64,000 nt of DNA from Ramlibacter sp. (GTDB lineage Bacteria > Pseudomonadota > Gammaproteobacteria > Burkholderiales > Burkholderiaceae_C): positions 62,001 to 126,000 of the forward strand of contig NZ_JAQGNQ010000128.1 in assembly GCF_028291745.1 (NCBI RefSeq), in the 5' to 3' direction. The translations under genes and the position numbers were made by a program. Position 1 is the first letter of the stretch, and every line of letters starts with the position of its first letter. Under the pieces are notes generated by a model, which was not told the origin of the DNA, ran no database searches, and saw nothing but the letters and a program-made list of their open reading frames with translations. Shown here piece by piece: positions 25,957-34,397 of this stretch.

Positions 25957-26831
25957 CAACGCCTTCCGAACAGGCCTTGCGGCCGCAGGTACATCACGAC
26001 GACCAGCAGCAGCAGCGAGGGGATGAAGCGGTAGGCCGGCGACACGAGATAGGCGGTGACCGTCTCCAGGTAGCCCACCACATAGGCCGCGATCAGCGAT
26101 CCGGTGACACTGCCCAGCCCGCCCAGCACCACGATCGAAAACGCGCTCGCCGTGAGCGGCCCGACGCTGTACGAGCTGACGCCGAGGAACATCCCGAGCA
26201 GGATGCCGGCGATGCTGGCCAGCAAGCCGTAGATCAACCAGACGGCCAGGTGGATGCGCGTGAGCTCGATGCCCAGCAAGGTCACGCCCCGCGGGTTCAT
26301 GGAGGCGGCCAGCACCGCCTTGCCGTGGCGCGTCTTGTTCACCAGCACCCACAGCGCGCCGATCGCCAGCCAGCAGATCACCGCGGTGAAGTACTCGTTG
26401 GTCGGCGTGCGCACACCGACCACCGTGACCACGCCTTCCACGATCGGCAAGACGGTCTTGGCGTTGTTGGTGAAGAAGTAGGCGACCGTCTCGGAGATGA
26501 TGATCCCCCACAGCAGCGTGGCGGTGAGGATGAAGATTTCCTTCTCCGCCTCGGCCACGCGCGGCGAACGCTGGATCGGCCGCACCGTGATGAAGTAGGT
26601 GAGCATCGTCAGCACCACGCCGAACACGACGCCTCCGACCGCCGACAGGTAGGGGCCGGCATTCAGCAGCCCGGCCAGCGCCCACGAGGCCACGGCCGCC
26701 GCGACCATGATGGCGCCGTGCGAGAGGTTCAGCACCCCGGACACGCCGAAGATCAGCGTGAAGCCGGTCGCCCCGAGGGCGTAGAGCGAGCTGATGGCGA
26801 AGCCGTCGATCAGGATCTGCCAGAAGAGCAT
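25956..26831 (-). CDS. Branched-chain amino acid-type ABC permease (LivH-like)
   Basis: A 291-aa membrane subunit. LivH features: ILIDGFAISSLYALGATGFTLIFGVSGVLNLSHGA near the N-terminus, a coupling loop TRHGKAVLAASMNPRGVTLLGIEL, and VVLGGLGSVTGSLIAAYVVG. Forms the translocation pore with LivM. The receptor gene lies 76 bp upstream. The transported compound is not necessarily an amino acid; such systems also carry amides, ureides and aromatic acids. Confidence 0.9.
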   Translation of the reverse strand: MLFWQILIDGFAISSLYALGATGFTLIFGVSGVLNLSHGAIMVAAAVASWALAGLLNAGPYLSAVGGVVFGVVLTMLTYFITVRPIQRSPRVAEAEKEIFILTATLLWGIIISETVAYFFTNNAKTVLPIVEGVVTVVGVRTPTNEYFTAVICWLAIGALWVLVNKTRHGKAVLAASMNPRGVTLLGIELTRIHLAVWLIYGLLASIAGILLGMFLGVSSYSVGPLTASAFSIVVLGGLGSVTGSLIAAYVVGYLETVTAYLVSPAYRFIPSLLLLVVVMYLRPQGLFGRR

Positions 26832-26907
26832 GGAGCAGGCGCCGGCGTCTAGCGGGGGTGGCGGGACGCCGGCTGCATCACCCGCTGCAGGTGGACGCGA
26901 TCCAAGA

Positions 26908-28152
26908 TCAGCGCGCGGACGACAGCTTGATGAAGGCGGGGAACTTCATCTGTCCGGAAGCGAGGTTCTTCGGCCAGATGTTCACCTGCTTGCCGTCCTG
27001 CCACTGCAGCATCAGGCCCGTGATGTAGCCGGGGCCGGTGCGCAGGCCGTGCACGTGCGGGTCGCCCTTGGGCTTGAAGGCCACGCGGCCGATGGTGCCG
27101 ACGTAGTCGGTCTTCTCCATCGCGGCCACCAGCTTGTCGCTGTCGGTGGAGCCGGCCTTGCGCACGGCCTCGGCGATCATGTAGACCTCGTCGTACGAGG
27201 TGTAGCCCGAGTACGAGGGGTTGTTGCCGAACTTCTTGACATAGGCGGCGACGAAGGGCAGCGTCTTCGGCGTGACCGCCACGCCGGGGCCGGACACGGC
27301 CTGGTACAGCACGCCTTCGGTGGCGCCGTTGGTGTCCTTCCAGAACGTGGAGTTGGTCGCCTGCGAGGAGATGCCGAACATCGGGATCGGCACCTGCTGG
27401 CTCTTCCACTGCACGGTGGGCTGGGTGCCCACGTGCGAGATGCCGGTAATCATCACGTCGGGCTTCTGCGCTTCGATCTTGCTGAAGATCGGCGTGAAGT
27501 CCGTGGTGTCCGGCGAGAAGCGGATGTGGTCCAGCACCTTCAGGCCGGTCTTGGGCAGGCACTGCTCGTAGCCGGCATCCAGCGGCGTCGTCCAGGCGGC
27601 GTCCTCGCTGACGATGATGGCGGTCTTCATCTTGTGCTGGGTGACCAGCAGGTCCTTGGCGGCGTCGCACACCAGCTCCGCCAGCGAGCTGGAAGTGAGA
27701 TAGCCGTGGAAGGTGTACTTGTTGTGCTCGTAATCCTTGGCGATGTTCTGCGTGATCACGTCCGAGGCGGCGCCCGGCGTGATCATCACCGTCTTGAGCC
27801 GGCCGGCCCAGGGCTCGAGCGCCAGCACCACCTCGGAGATGTAGCTGGCGATGACGGCATTGACCTTGTCTTCGTTCACCGCGCGCTGGAAGGCGCGCAC
27901 CGATTCGGCGGCGGAGGCGTGGTTGTCGTAGACAACGATTTCCACCTTGCGGCCGTTCACGCCGCCCTTGGCATTGATCTCCTCGGCGGCGAGTTGCGCG
28001 GCCGGGCCGATCGAGGAGCCGGCGACCGCCTGCGCCTCGGAGATGACCCCGATCCTGATCGGGGGGTCGGCCGCGAGGGCCAGGGTGGGCGCGAGAGTGG
28101 CGAGACAGGCGCTCGCGACGGTCGAAGAAAGACGTAGCAGGTGTTGACGCAT
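26908..28152 (-). CDS. Branched-chain amino acid-type ABC substrate-binding protein
   Basis: A 414-aa periplasmic receptor, first gene of this Liv-type operon. From the ATG at 28152 (GGAGG 6 bp upstream) it opens with a signal peptide ending LAPTLALAAD. The type I binding-protein pattern is clear: IRIGVISEAQAVAGSSIGPAAQLAAEEIN (first lobe), KVNAVIASYISEVVLALEP, IIVSEDAAWTTPLDAGYEQCLP, PMFGISSQATNSTFW, GYTSYDEVYMIAEAVRKAG. It differs from canonical LivK in the ligand loop; the ligand is unknown. Confidence 0.9.
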   Translation of the reverse strand: MRQHLLRLSSTVASACLATLAPTLALAADPPIRIGVISEAQAVAGSSIGPAAQLAAEEINAKGGVNGRKVEIVVYDNHASAAESVRAFQRAVNEDKVNAVIASYISEVVLALEPWAGRLKTVMITPGAASDVITQNIAKDYEHNKYTFHGYLTSSSLAELVCDAAKDLLVTQHKMKTAIIVSEDAAWTTPLDAGYEQCLPKTGLKVLDHIRFSPDTTDFTPIFSKIEAQKPDVMITGISHVGTQPTVQWKSQQVPIPMFGISSQATNSTFWKDTNGATEGVLYQAVSGPGVAVTPKTLPFVAAYVKKFGNNPSYSGYTSYDEVYMIAEAVRKAGSTDSDKLVAAMEKTDYVGTIGRVAFKPKGDPHVHGLRTGPGYITGLMLQWQDGKQVNIWPKNLASGQMKFPAFIKLSSAR

Positions 28153-28382
28153 GGAACCTCCAGCGGAAGAAGGGCGCGGCACGTGCTGCAGCCCGGACGA
28201 CAACATTTCGGCAGGCCATTGTTCCGGCGACCGCGCCGCACCCGCTGCAGACAATCACCAATCGACAGCGTGTTTTTCCGCTGATAAACGTGAGGGCAGC
28301 TCGACGGCAGCGCTTCACGCCGGCGTCTTCGGCCCGAGCCTTGCGACAGCAGCGTGAAGCCGCCGCGCTCGTGCAGCCAGAG

Positions 28383-29180
28383 CTAGTGCCCGCCCGCCCG
28401 CGGCACGAGCCCGGTAGCGCGGATCACCGCCGAATTGCTGGTCGCCGAGAGGTAGGCCACGAACTTGCGGGCTTCGGCGCTGTGGGCGCTGCCCGCCACC
28501 ACCGCCGCCGAGAATTCGGTGACGTACTGGACTTCATCGGGCAGGTCGCCCACGATGTCGATGCCCGCGATGGGGAGCAATTCGCTGCGCTGCTGGCAGC
28601 CGAAATCGGCTTCGTGCCGCGCGACGATCTCGCCCACCGGCGTAGCCGGAATCTTGTGGCCCTTGGCGCGCACGGCATCGGCCACGCCCAGTTTCTGCAG
28701 CATTTCCTTTTCGATGTACTCGCCGCTGGCACTGTCGGACCATGCCACCGAATGCGCTGCGAGCAGCGCCGCCTTGAGGCCCTGGACGTCATGGATGTCG
28801 GGATGCGCGGCGCCCTGCGGCACCGCGCAGGCGATGCGCGAGTCGGCCAGCACGACCTTGCTGCCGGGGGCCAGCTGCCCGGCGGCCATCAGCTTGTCGA
28901 GCGAGTCGCCGACCATGATCACGACATCGATGGGCTCATGACGGGCGAGCCGTGCCGGGATCGCATTGACGGTCTGGCCCATGGACGGCCCCCATTCGGC
29001 GTGCACCTGCTGGCCGGATTCGCGCTCGTACTGCGCCGCGAGCTTCTTGTACGCGGCAGCGAAGCCGCCGGAGGAGACGACATTCAGCGGGTCGGCGCAG
29101 GCGGCGCCGGCGAACAGCAGGGCCGAGAGGATGGTGGCCGCGCGGGCCACGAACGTGGGGGAGGAAAGCTTGGGCATCAT
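28383..29180 (-). CDS. ModA-like periplasmic substrate-binding protein
   Basis: A 265-aa exported protein similar to the molybdate-binding (ModA) and related receptors: signal peptide ILSALLFAGAACA, then LNVVSSGGFAAAYKKLAAQYERESGQ, IDVVIMVGDSLDKLMAAGQL, SRIACAVPQGAAHPDI, SEEF-like SELLPIAGIDIVGDLPDEVQYVTEFSAAV. No modB, modC or molybdenum-cofactor gene adjoins it. The Mo-dependent hydroxylase at 45 kb is too far to link. Two adjacent ATGs (29180, 29177) are possible starts. Proteins of this type also bind organic anions. Confidence 0.78.
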   Translation of the reverse strand: MMPKLSSPTFVARAATILSALLFAGAACADPLNVVSSGGFAAAYKKLAAQYERESGQQVHAEWGPSMGQTVNAIPARLARHEPIDVVIMVGDSLDKLMAAGQLAPGSKVVLADSRIACAVPQGAAHPDIHDVQGLKAALLAAHSVAWSDSASGEYIEKEMLQKLGVADAVRAKGHKIPATPVGEIVARHEADFGCQQRSELLPIAGIDIVGDLPDEVQYVTEFSAAVVAGSAHSAEARKFVAYLSATSNSAVIRATGLVPRAGGH

Positions 29181-29239
29181 GTTGGGGCTCGCCGGGGATG
29201 GGGGCGACATGATGGCACGGCGGCGGCGCGCTCCAGGGC

Positions 29240-29279
29240 ATGGATGGCCGGCCAAGCCCGGTCACGCCCGCAATGACAT
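29240..29279. repeat. Family B repeat, degenerate copy
   Basis: A short remnant with a right half ending GCCCGCAATGACATG, matching the reverse arm of family B. It lies in the gap between the M20 peptidase gene end and the ModA-like gene start. Confidence 0.5.
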
Positions 29280-29293
29280 GCTGCGTCGAACGC

Positions 29294-30595
29294 CTATCGC
29301 GCGCCCACCTTCCCCCGCGCAATGTCCATCACCGTCCGCACCACCAGGTACAGCCGCGGCTCGATGGAATCGAGCACCACGTACTCGGCGTCGCTGGAAT
29401 GGGCGCCGAAGCCGACCAGCCCGTAACGCTCCACCACGCCGGGCTTGCCGGACAGGCCGGCGAAAGCGGCATCGGTGCCACCGCCCGCGACGCGATCGTC
29501 CGCGCCCAGCGGGCGACCGAGTTCGGCATAGATCTGCTGCGATCGGCGTGCCAGCGCCAGCCCTGCCGCGTTCGATTCCAGCGGCGGGCGGCGCCGCTCG
29601 TAAGTCAATTCCACCTTCGCTTCGGGCACCAATTGCAGGCGCGTGCGTTGCTGCAACAGGCGCTCGAGGCGATCGAAGTCGGCCACGCGCGTGACCCGCG
29701 CATCCGCGGTGGCCGTCGCATCGGCGGGGATCACGTTGCGGTTCGTGCCCGCCTGCGCGACCGTCCAGTTCAGCTTCATGCCGGTGGCGGGATCGGACAG
29801 GTCGCGCGCATTGAGGACCTGGTGCGCCAGTTCGTACAGGGCGTTGACGCCGCGCTCCGGCGCCGCGCCCGCGTGCGACGCCCGGCCCTTGACGTGGATG
29901 GTGGCCGAGGCAATGCCGGCCGTGGCGAGGGACAGCTTGTCGTCGGTGAGGCTCGCGCCTTCGTGCGACAGGACGAAGTCATGCTCGGAGGCGAGCTTCG
30001 TGATCATCGCGCGCGAACCCGGCGAGCTGATTTCCTCATCGCCGTTGATCAGCACCGTGAGCTGGCCGTACTCCTTGAAGTCCAGCGCCTGCAACACCGC
30101 CAGCGCATGCAGGATCACTGCGATGCCCTGCTTGTCGTCGGCGATGCCTAGCCCATAGGCCTTGTCGCCGTCGACCCGGAACGGCTGCCTGGCCAGCATG
30201 CCCTTCAGGTACACCGTGTCCATGTGGGCGATCAGCATGATCTTCTTGCTGCCCGTGCCGCGGAAGGTGGCGCGCACCATCGGGCCGATCTTCTCGGGCG
30301 TGTCTTCCATGCGGTAGACGTCGGGCGAGGCGGGGCTTCCCGGCTGCAGGATCTGCACCTCGCCTCCGAGCGCCGCGAGCTTGTCGGCGATGAGCGCCGC
30401 GAGCCGGCTCAGTCCCTCGTAGTCGCGGCTGCCGCTCTCGATGCCGACGAATTGCGACAGGGAGTCGAGGAACGGCTGCCTTTGCCGGGCCGCCAGTTGC
30501 GCAATGCGCGCGTCGGCGCCCTGCGCGAGCGCGCCGCTGGCGGCGATGCTCAGGCAGGCGAGCAGGAGGGCGGCAGGGACAAACCTGGTGGGCAT
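29294..30595 (-). CDS. M20 family zinc carboxypeptidase (glutamate carboxypeptidase-like), exported
   Basis: A 433-aa exported metallopeptidase resembling carboxypeptidase G2. Signal peptide: AALLLACLSIAASGALAQ. Co-catalytic zinc ligands and catalytic acids are visible: His124 and Asp126 (AHMDTVY), Asp153 (GIADDKQG), Glu187-Glu188 (GDEEISS), Glu212 (SHEGAS), and a C-terminal His in GFGAHSSDAE. The dimerisation lid domain contains IHVKGRASHAGAAPERGVNALYEL. CPG2-type enzymes remove C-terminal glutamate from folates and peptides. It is divergent from a Bug receptor across 174 bp. Confidence 0.88.
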   Translation of the reverse strand: MPTRFVPAALLLACLSIAASGALAQGADARIAQLAARQRQPFLDSLSQFVGIESGSRDYEGLSRLAALIADKLAALGGEVQILQPGSPASPDVYRMEDTPEKIGPMVRATFRGTGSKKIMLIAHMDTVYLKGMLARQPFRVDGDKAYGLGIADDKQGIAVILHALAVLQALDFKEYGQLTVLINGDEEISSPGSRAMITKLASEHDFVLSHEGASLTDDKLSLATAGIASATIHVKGRASHAGAAPERGVNALYELAHQVLNARDLSDPATGMKLNWTVAQAGTNRNVIPADATATADARVTRVADFDRLERLLQQRTRLQLVPEAKVELTYERRRPPLESNAAGLALARRSQQIYAELGRPLGADDRVAGGGTDAAFAGLSGKPGVVERYGLVGFGAHSSDAEYVVLDSIEPRLYLVVRTVMDIARGKVGAR

Positions 30596-30769
30596 GCGGC
30601 GAAATCCTCGGAGTGGAACGGTCAGCTTTGGCAGGGCGGCATTGTGGCAGGGGAACCGAGGTTCCGCCCCCCCGGAACCAAGGTCGCGATCTGCGCCTCC
30701 TCCTCCCTTCGCCTGATCACACGCGGACGGTGTCACGCTACATTGCTTCATCCACAGCAGGCGGAAGCG

Positions 30770-31738
30770 ATGAAACGGATCCTCGGTGTGATGGCGCTGG
30801 CCCTCGTGCTGGGGGCGCCGGTCGAACAGGCCGCGGATGTGCCGCGCCCGCCGATCCACATCATCGTGCCGTTTGCGCCCGGTACCGCGGGCGACCTCGT
30901 CTCCCGACTGGTCGCCGAGGAACTCAGGGCCACCCTGGGCCAGCCGGTGGTGATCGAGCACCAGATCGGCGCAGCCGGCCGGGTGGGGGTCGGCAGCCTG
31001 GCGCGCGCGCCCGCCGACGGCTCCGTGATCGGGATGGGCAACGAGTCCACCCACGTCACGCTGCCACTGCTGACCGTCCGGACGGCCTACGACCCGGTGC
31101 GCGATTTCACGCCGCTCACGCTTGCTGCGCGCACCACCATGGCCGTTGCCGTGAACCCCGTGCTCTTGCCGGTGGAGACGCTGGCGCAATTGCTCGCGGT
31201 GGCGAAGACGCGGCCCATCGCCTTCGGCTCGCCCGGCGAGGGTTCGCCGCAGCAGTTGATCGGCCTGCTGCTCGCGCAGCGCTCGGGGGGCAGCTTCGAA
31301 CACGTGCCGCAGCCGGGCGCCGCCGCCACGGCCCGCGAGCTGGCCGAAGGCCGCCTGCCGATGGCGATCACCACGCTGTCGGCGCTGATGGCGTATCCGG
31401 GCAAGGTGCGCATCCTGGCCATCGGCGACGCCACGCGCCGTCCGGCCCTGCCGGATGTGCCGACGCTCAGCGAAACCTGGCCGGGCGTCGTGGTCACCGG
31501 CTGGCTCGCCTACTTCGCGCCGGCCGGCATGCCGCAGCCGGCGCACGCGCGACTCACCACGGCCGTGCGGGCGGCGCTTGCCAAGCCGCGGGTGATCGCG
31601 GCATTGCGCGAGCAGGGGCTGGACCCGGTGGGCGGTCCGGCCGAAGAACTGGGCGAACTCGTGCGCGCCGGGCTCGAGGCCTGGAAGCCGCAGATTCGCA
31701 GGGCGTCGGCTGCTCAGCCCTCGACCGCATCGAGGTAG
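30770..31738 (+). CDS. Bug family (TctC-like) tripartite tricarboxylate receptor
   Basis: A 322-aa periplasmic receptor. Signal peptide ILGVMALALVLGAPVEQAAD precedes the Bug signature IHIIVPFAPGTAGDLVSRLVAEEL (the family usually has VPF.PGG..D; here the second Gly is Thr). Further features: QPVVIEHQIGAAGRVGVGSLARAPADG, YDPVRDFTPLTLAAR, and the C-terminal ALREQGLDPVGGPAEELGELVR. Bug proteins bind carboxylated or aromatic metabolites; most have no adjacent TctAB permease, as here. The 3' end overlaps the convergent SSS symporter gene by 25 bp. Confidence 0.88.
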   Translation: MKRILGVMALALVLGAPVEQAADVPRPPIHIIVPFAPGTAGDLVSRLVAEELRATLGQPVVIEHQIGAAGRVGVGSLARAPADGSVIGMGNESTHVTLPLLTVRTAYDPVRDFTPLTLAARTTMAVAVNPVLLPVETLAQLLAVAKTRPIAFGSPGEGSPQQLIGLLLAQRSGGSFEHVPQPGAAATARELAEGRLPMAITTLSALMAYPGKVRILAIGDATRRPALPDVPTLSETWPGVVVTGWLAYFAPAGMPQPAHARLTTAVRAALAKPRVIAALREQGLDPVGGPAEELGELVRAGLEAWKPQIRRASAAQPSTASR

Positions 31739-33264
31739 TCTTCCGGTCGCGTGCGGTCTTCGGCGTGCGCCAGCCCGGCGAGGCGCACTGCGAGGCTGAC
31801 GAGGATCGCCACCACGAGATTGACGACGAGCGACCACACCGCGGCATAACCCGGGATGGCCATCCCGAGCAAGTGGATCGTGTAGGTCGAGCCGGCGAGC
31901 TTGAGCGAGACCGCCATCCACGTGCCCAGGACGATGCCCGCTGCCCAGCCGACCAGCAGGCCGCGGTATTCGAGCACGCGTGTGTAGAGGCCCAGCACGA
32001 TGGCCGGCAGGGTCTGGATGATCCAGATGCCCCCCAGCAGCTGCAGCTGGATCGCATACGTCAGCGGCAGGCCGAGGATGAAGACCAGCGCGCCGAACTT
32101 CACGACCAGCGAGACGAGCTTGGCGACCTTCGTTTCCTCCGAGGGCTGCAGCTTGCGGTTGACGAATTCCTTGTGGATGTTGCGCGTGTAGAGATTGGCC
32201 GCCGCGATCGACATGATGGCCGCCGGCACCAGCGCGCCGATGCCGATGGCCGCAAACGCCACGCCCACGAACCACGGCGGGAAGAAGTGCAGGAACAGCG
32301 CCGGCACCGCGAAGTTCGGGCCGAAGGCCTTGAAGTAGGGCGCGAACTCCGGCATGTCCTTCACGCCCGCCGCCAGGGCCATGTACCCGAGCAGCGCCAG
32401 CAGCCCGAGGAGCAGCGAGTAGGCCGGCAGCAGCGCGGTGTTGCGGCGAATCGTGTTGCCCGAAGACGATGCGAAGAGCGCCGTGATCGAGTGCGGGTAG
32501 AGGAACAGTGCAAGCGCCGAGCCCACGGCCAGCGTCGCGTAGGCGCTGTAGCCGTTCAGGCTCTCCGCATCCGGCGGCTTCAGCAGCAGGTTCTTGGCTG
32601 GCACCGCGGCGAAGATGTGGCCGAAGCCACCCAGTTGCCCCGGAATGACGAACATGGCGACGATGATCGTCAGGTAGATCAGCAGGTCCTTGACGATCGC
32701 GATCATCGCGGGAGCGCGCAGCCCCGAGGTGTAGGTGTACGCGGCGAGGATCACGAAGGCGATGATCAGCGGCAGGTCGCCGACGAAGCCGCCGGTCTTG
32801 AAGCCGAGCGCCCCGATCACCACCTCGATGCCCACCAGCTGCAGCGCAATGTAGGGCATGGTCGCGACGATCCCCGTGACGGCCACTGCCAGTCCGAGCA
32901 TGCGGCTGCCGTGGCGCGCGGTGACGAAGTCCGCGGCCGTCACGTAGCCGTGGCGCTTGGCAACCGTCCACAGCTTGGGGAACACCATGAAGGCAAACGG
33001 ATAGATCAGCACGGTGTACGGCAAGGCGAAGAAGCCGGTCGCCCCGGCGCCGAAGACCAGGGCCGGCACCGCGACGAAGGTGTAGGCCGTGTAGAGGTCA
33101 CCGCCGAGCAGGAACCAGGTGACGAGCGTGCCGAAGCGCCGGCCGCCCAGGCCCCACTCGTGCAGGTGTGCCAGGTCCCCCTGGCGCCAGCGCGCCGCGA
33201 AGAAACCCAGCACCGTCACGAACACGAACAGCAGCACGAAGACGGTGGTGGCGGTGGCGTTCAT
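31714..33264 (-). CDS. Sodium:solute symporter (SSS family)
   Basis: A 516-aa integral membrane symporter with about 13 hydrophobic segments. SSS features: EWGLGGRRFGTLVTWFLLGGDLYTAYTF near the start, ALQLVGIEVVIGALGF, AAIGIGALVPAAIMSIAAANLYTRNI (the conserved family motif of helix 8), and LLVGWAAGIVLGTWMAV. It is co-transcribed with the preceding DUF3311 gene (ATGA overlap), an association typical for carboxylate or amino acid symporters of this group. The substrate is probably a monocarboxylate or amino acid; not determined. Confidence 0.88.
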   Translation of the reverse strand: MNATATTVFVLLFVFVTVLGFFAARWRQGDLAHLHEWGLGGRRFGTLVTWFLLGGDLYTAYTFVAVPALVFGAGATGFFALPYTVLIYPFAFMVFPKLWTVAKRHGYVTAADFVTARHGSRMLGLAVAVTGIVATMPYIALQLVGIEVVIGALGFKTGGFVGDLPLIIAFVILAAYTYTSGLRAPAMIAIVKDLLIYLTIIVAMFVIPGQLGGFGHIFAAVPAKNLLLKPPDAESLNGYSAYATLAVGSALALFLYPHSITALFASSSGNTIRRNTALLPAYSLLLGLLALLGYMALAAGVKDMPEFAPYFKAFGPNFAVPALFLHFFPPWFVGVAFAAIGIGALVPAAIMSIAAANLYTRNIHKEFVNRKLQPSEETKVAKLVSLVVKFGALVFILGLPLTYAIQLQLLGGIWIIQTLPAIVLGLYTRVLEYRGLLVGWAAGIVLGTWMAVSLKLAGSTYTIHLLGMAIPGYAAVWSLVVNLVVAILVSLAVRLAGLAHAEDRTRPEDYLDAVEG

Positions 33265-33491
33265 GGCTCCCCCGCTGCGGGCACGCCGGGCCTCGTCATG
33301 AAGTAGACCAGCGCCGTGATCACCGCGCTGATCAGCACCCAGAGCAGCTGGTACCAGTAGAAGAAGGGGAAGCCCCACAACTGCGGCTCGATGCGGTTGT
33401 AGGAGGGGACCCAGATCATGGCGATCCAGGGCAGCAGCAGCAGCCAGAGCCAATGCCGGTTCGACTGCCGCGAAGCAGAGTCCTTGCTCAT
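33261..33491 (-). CDS. DUF3311 small membrane protein
   Basis: A 76-aa protein with two hydrophobic segments (HWLWLLLLPWIAMIWVPSYN and YWYQLLWVLISAVITALVYF), matching DUF3311 subunits that sit immediately upstream of SSS symporters. Its stop overlaps the symporter start, indicating coupled translation. It likely supports assembly or function of the symporter. Start 33491 gives the family length. Confidence 0.85.
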   Translation of the reverse strand: MSKDSASRQSNRHWLWLLLLPWIAMIWVPSYNRIEPQLWGFPFFYWYQLLWVLISAVITALVYFMTRPGVPAAGEP

Positions 33492-33622
33492 GTGTTCACC
33501 TCGCGCGACCCGCAAGTCTTGCACGAAAGCCCAGGGTCCGGGGGAGCCGCGCCGGACCCTGAGTTCGACCCTTGGCGCGGCGGGGCGCATCCCTACAATG
33601 GCTCATCACTCCTGGAGAAGCC

Positions 33623-34393
33623 ATGCGCCTTGCCTGCCTGTTCGCCGCTCTTGCGACTCTTCTCCTGCCCTTGCAGGGGCTCGCGCAGGACGCCTCCCGC
33701 CTGGACACGGTGCAGAAGCTTGGCAGGCTGCGCGTGTGCACGCCGGGCGACTACAAACCCTTCAGCCTGGCGCGCGCCGATGGCGCCTTCGAGGGACTGG
33801 ACGTCGACCTGGTGCAATCCGCGGCCAAGGCCCTGGGCGCCCGGGTGGAGTTCGTCAAGTCCGCGTGGCCCACGCTGATGAAGGACTTCGTCGAGAAGTG
33901 CGATGTCGCGGTCGGCGGCATCTCGGTGACGCTGGAGCGGCAGAAGACCGCCTTCTTCAGCGCCCCCTACATGGTCAACGGCAAGGCGCCCATCACGCGC
34001 TGCGAGAACGTGGCGAAGTTCCAGAGCGTGGCCGACATCGACAAGCCCACCGTGACCGTGATCGAGAACCCCGGCGGCAGCAACGAGCGCTTTGCGCGGG
34101 CCAACTTCCGCACGGCGAAGATCGTCATCTTCAACGACAACACGACGATCTTCGACGAGATCCTCCAGGGCCGCGCCGACGTGATGATCTCGGAATCGGT
34201 CGAGACGCTGGCGCAGCAGAAAGCGCGTCCGGGCCTGTGTGCCGTCAACCCCGACAAGCCGCTGCAGTACGGCGAGATGGCCTGGCTGCTGCCGCGTGGC
34301 GATGCCGCTTTCAAGGCGTGGATGGACCAGTGGCTGCACCTGGCCAAGGCCACGGGCGAATACGACGCGGTGCTGGCGCGCTGGGTGCGCTGA
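33623..34393 (+). CDS. pheC: Periplasmic cyclohexadienyl dehydratase-like protein (PheC family)
   Basis: A 256-aa exported protein of the solute-binding fold that aligns well with PheC of Pseudomonas aeruginosa: RLDTVQKLGRLRVCTPGDYKPFS, FVKSAWPTLMKDFVEKCDVAVGGISVTLERQ, APYMVNGKAPITRCE, VTVIENPGGSNERFARANF, DEILQGRADVMISESVE, and DQWLHLAKATGEYD. PheC dehydrates and decarboxylates prephenate or arogenate to phenylpyruvate or phenylalanine in the periplasm. The binding-protein ancestor and the enzyme are very alike, so it may only bind a ligand. It stands alone, with its signal peptide LACLFAALATLLLPLQGLAQ. Confidence 0.72.
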   Translation: MRLACLFAALATLLLPLQGLAQDASRLDTVQKLGRLRVCTPGDYKPFSLARADGAFEGLDVDLVQSAAKALGARVEFVKSAWPTLMKDFVEKCDVAVGGISVTLERQKTAFFSAPYMVNGKAPITRCENVAKFQSVADIDKPTVTVIENPGGSNERFARANFRTAKIVIFNDNTTIFDEILQGRADVMISESVETLAQQKARPGLCAVNPDKPLQYGEMAWLLPRGDAAFKAWMDQWLHLAKATGEYDAVLARWVR

Positions 34394-34397
34394 GGCA

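Noticed and set aside
28383-29180. Naming the gene modA and linking it to the molybdenum hydroxylase at 45 kb
   Set aside because: No modB/modC or cofactor gene nearby and 16 kb separate the two; ModA-like receptors bind other anions too.
29294-32971. A 1225-codon open frame on the minus strand spanning several genes
   Set aside because: Its last part is the true M20 peptidase frame; the rest runs through the Bug gene antisense and the SSS gene out of frame, so only 29294-30595 is kept.
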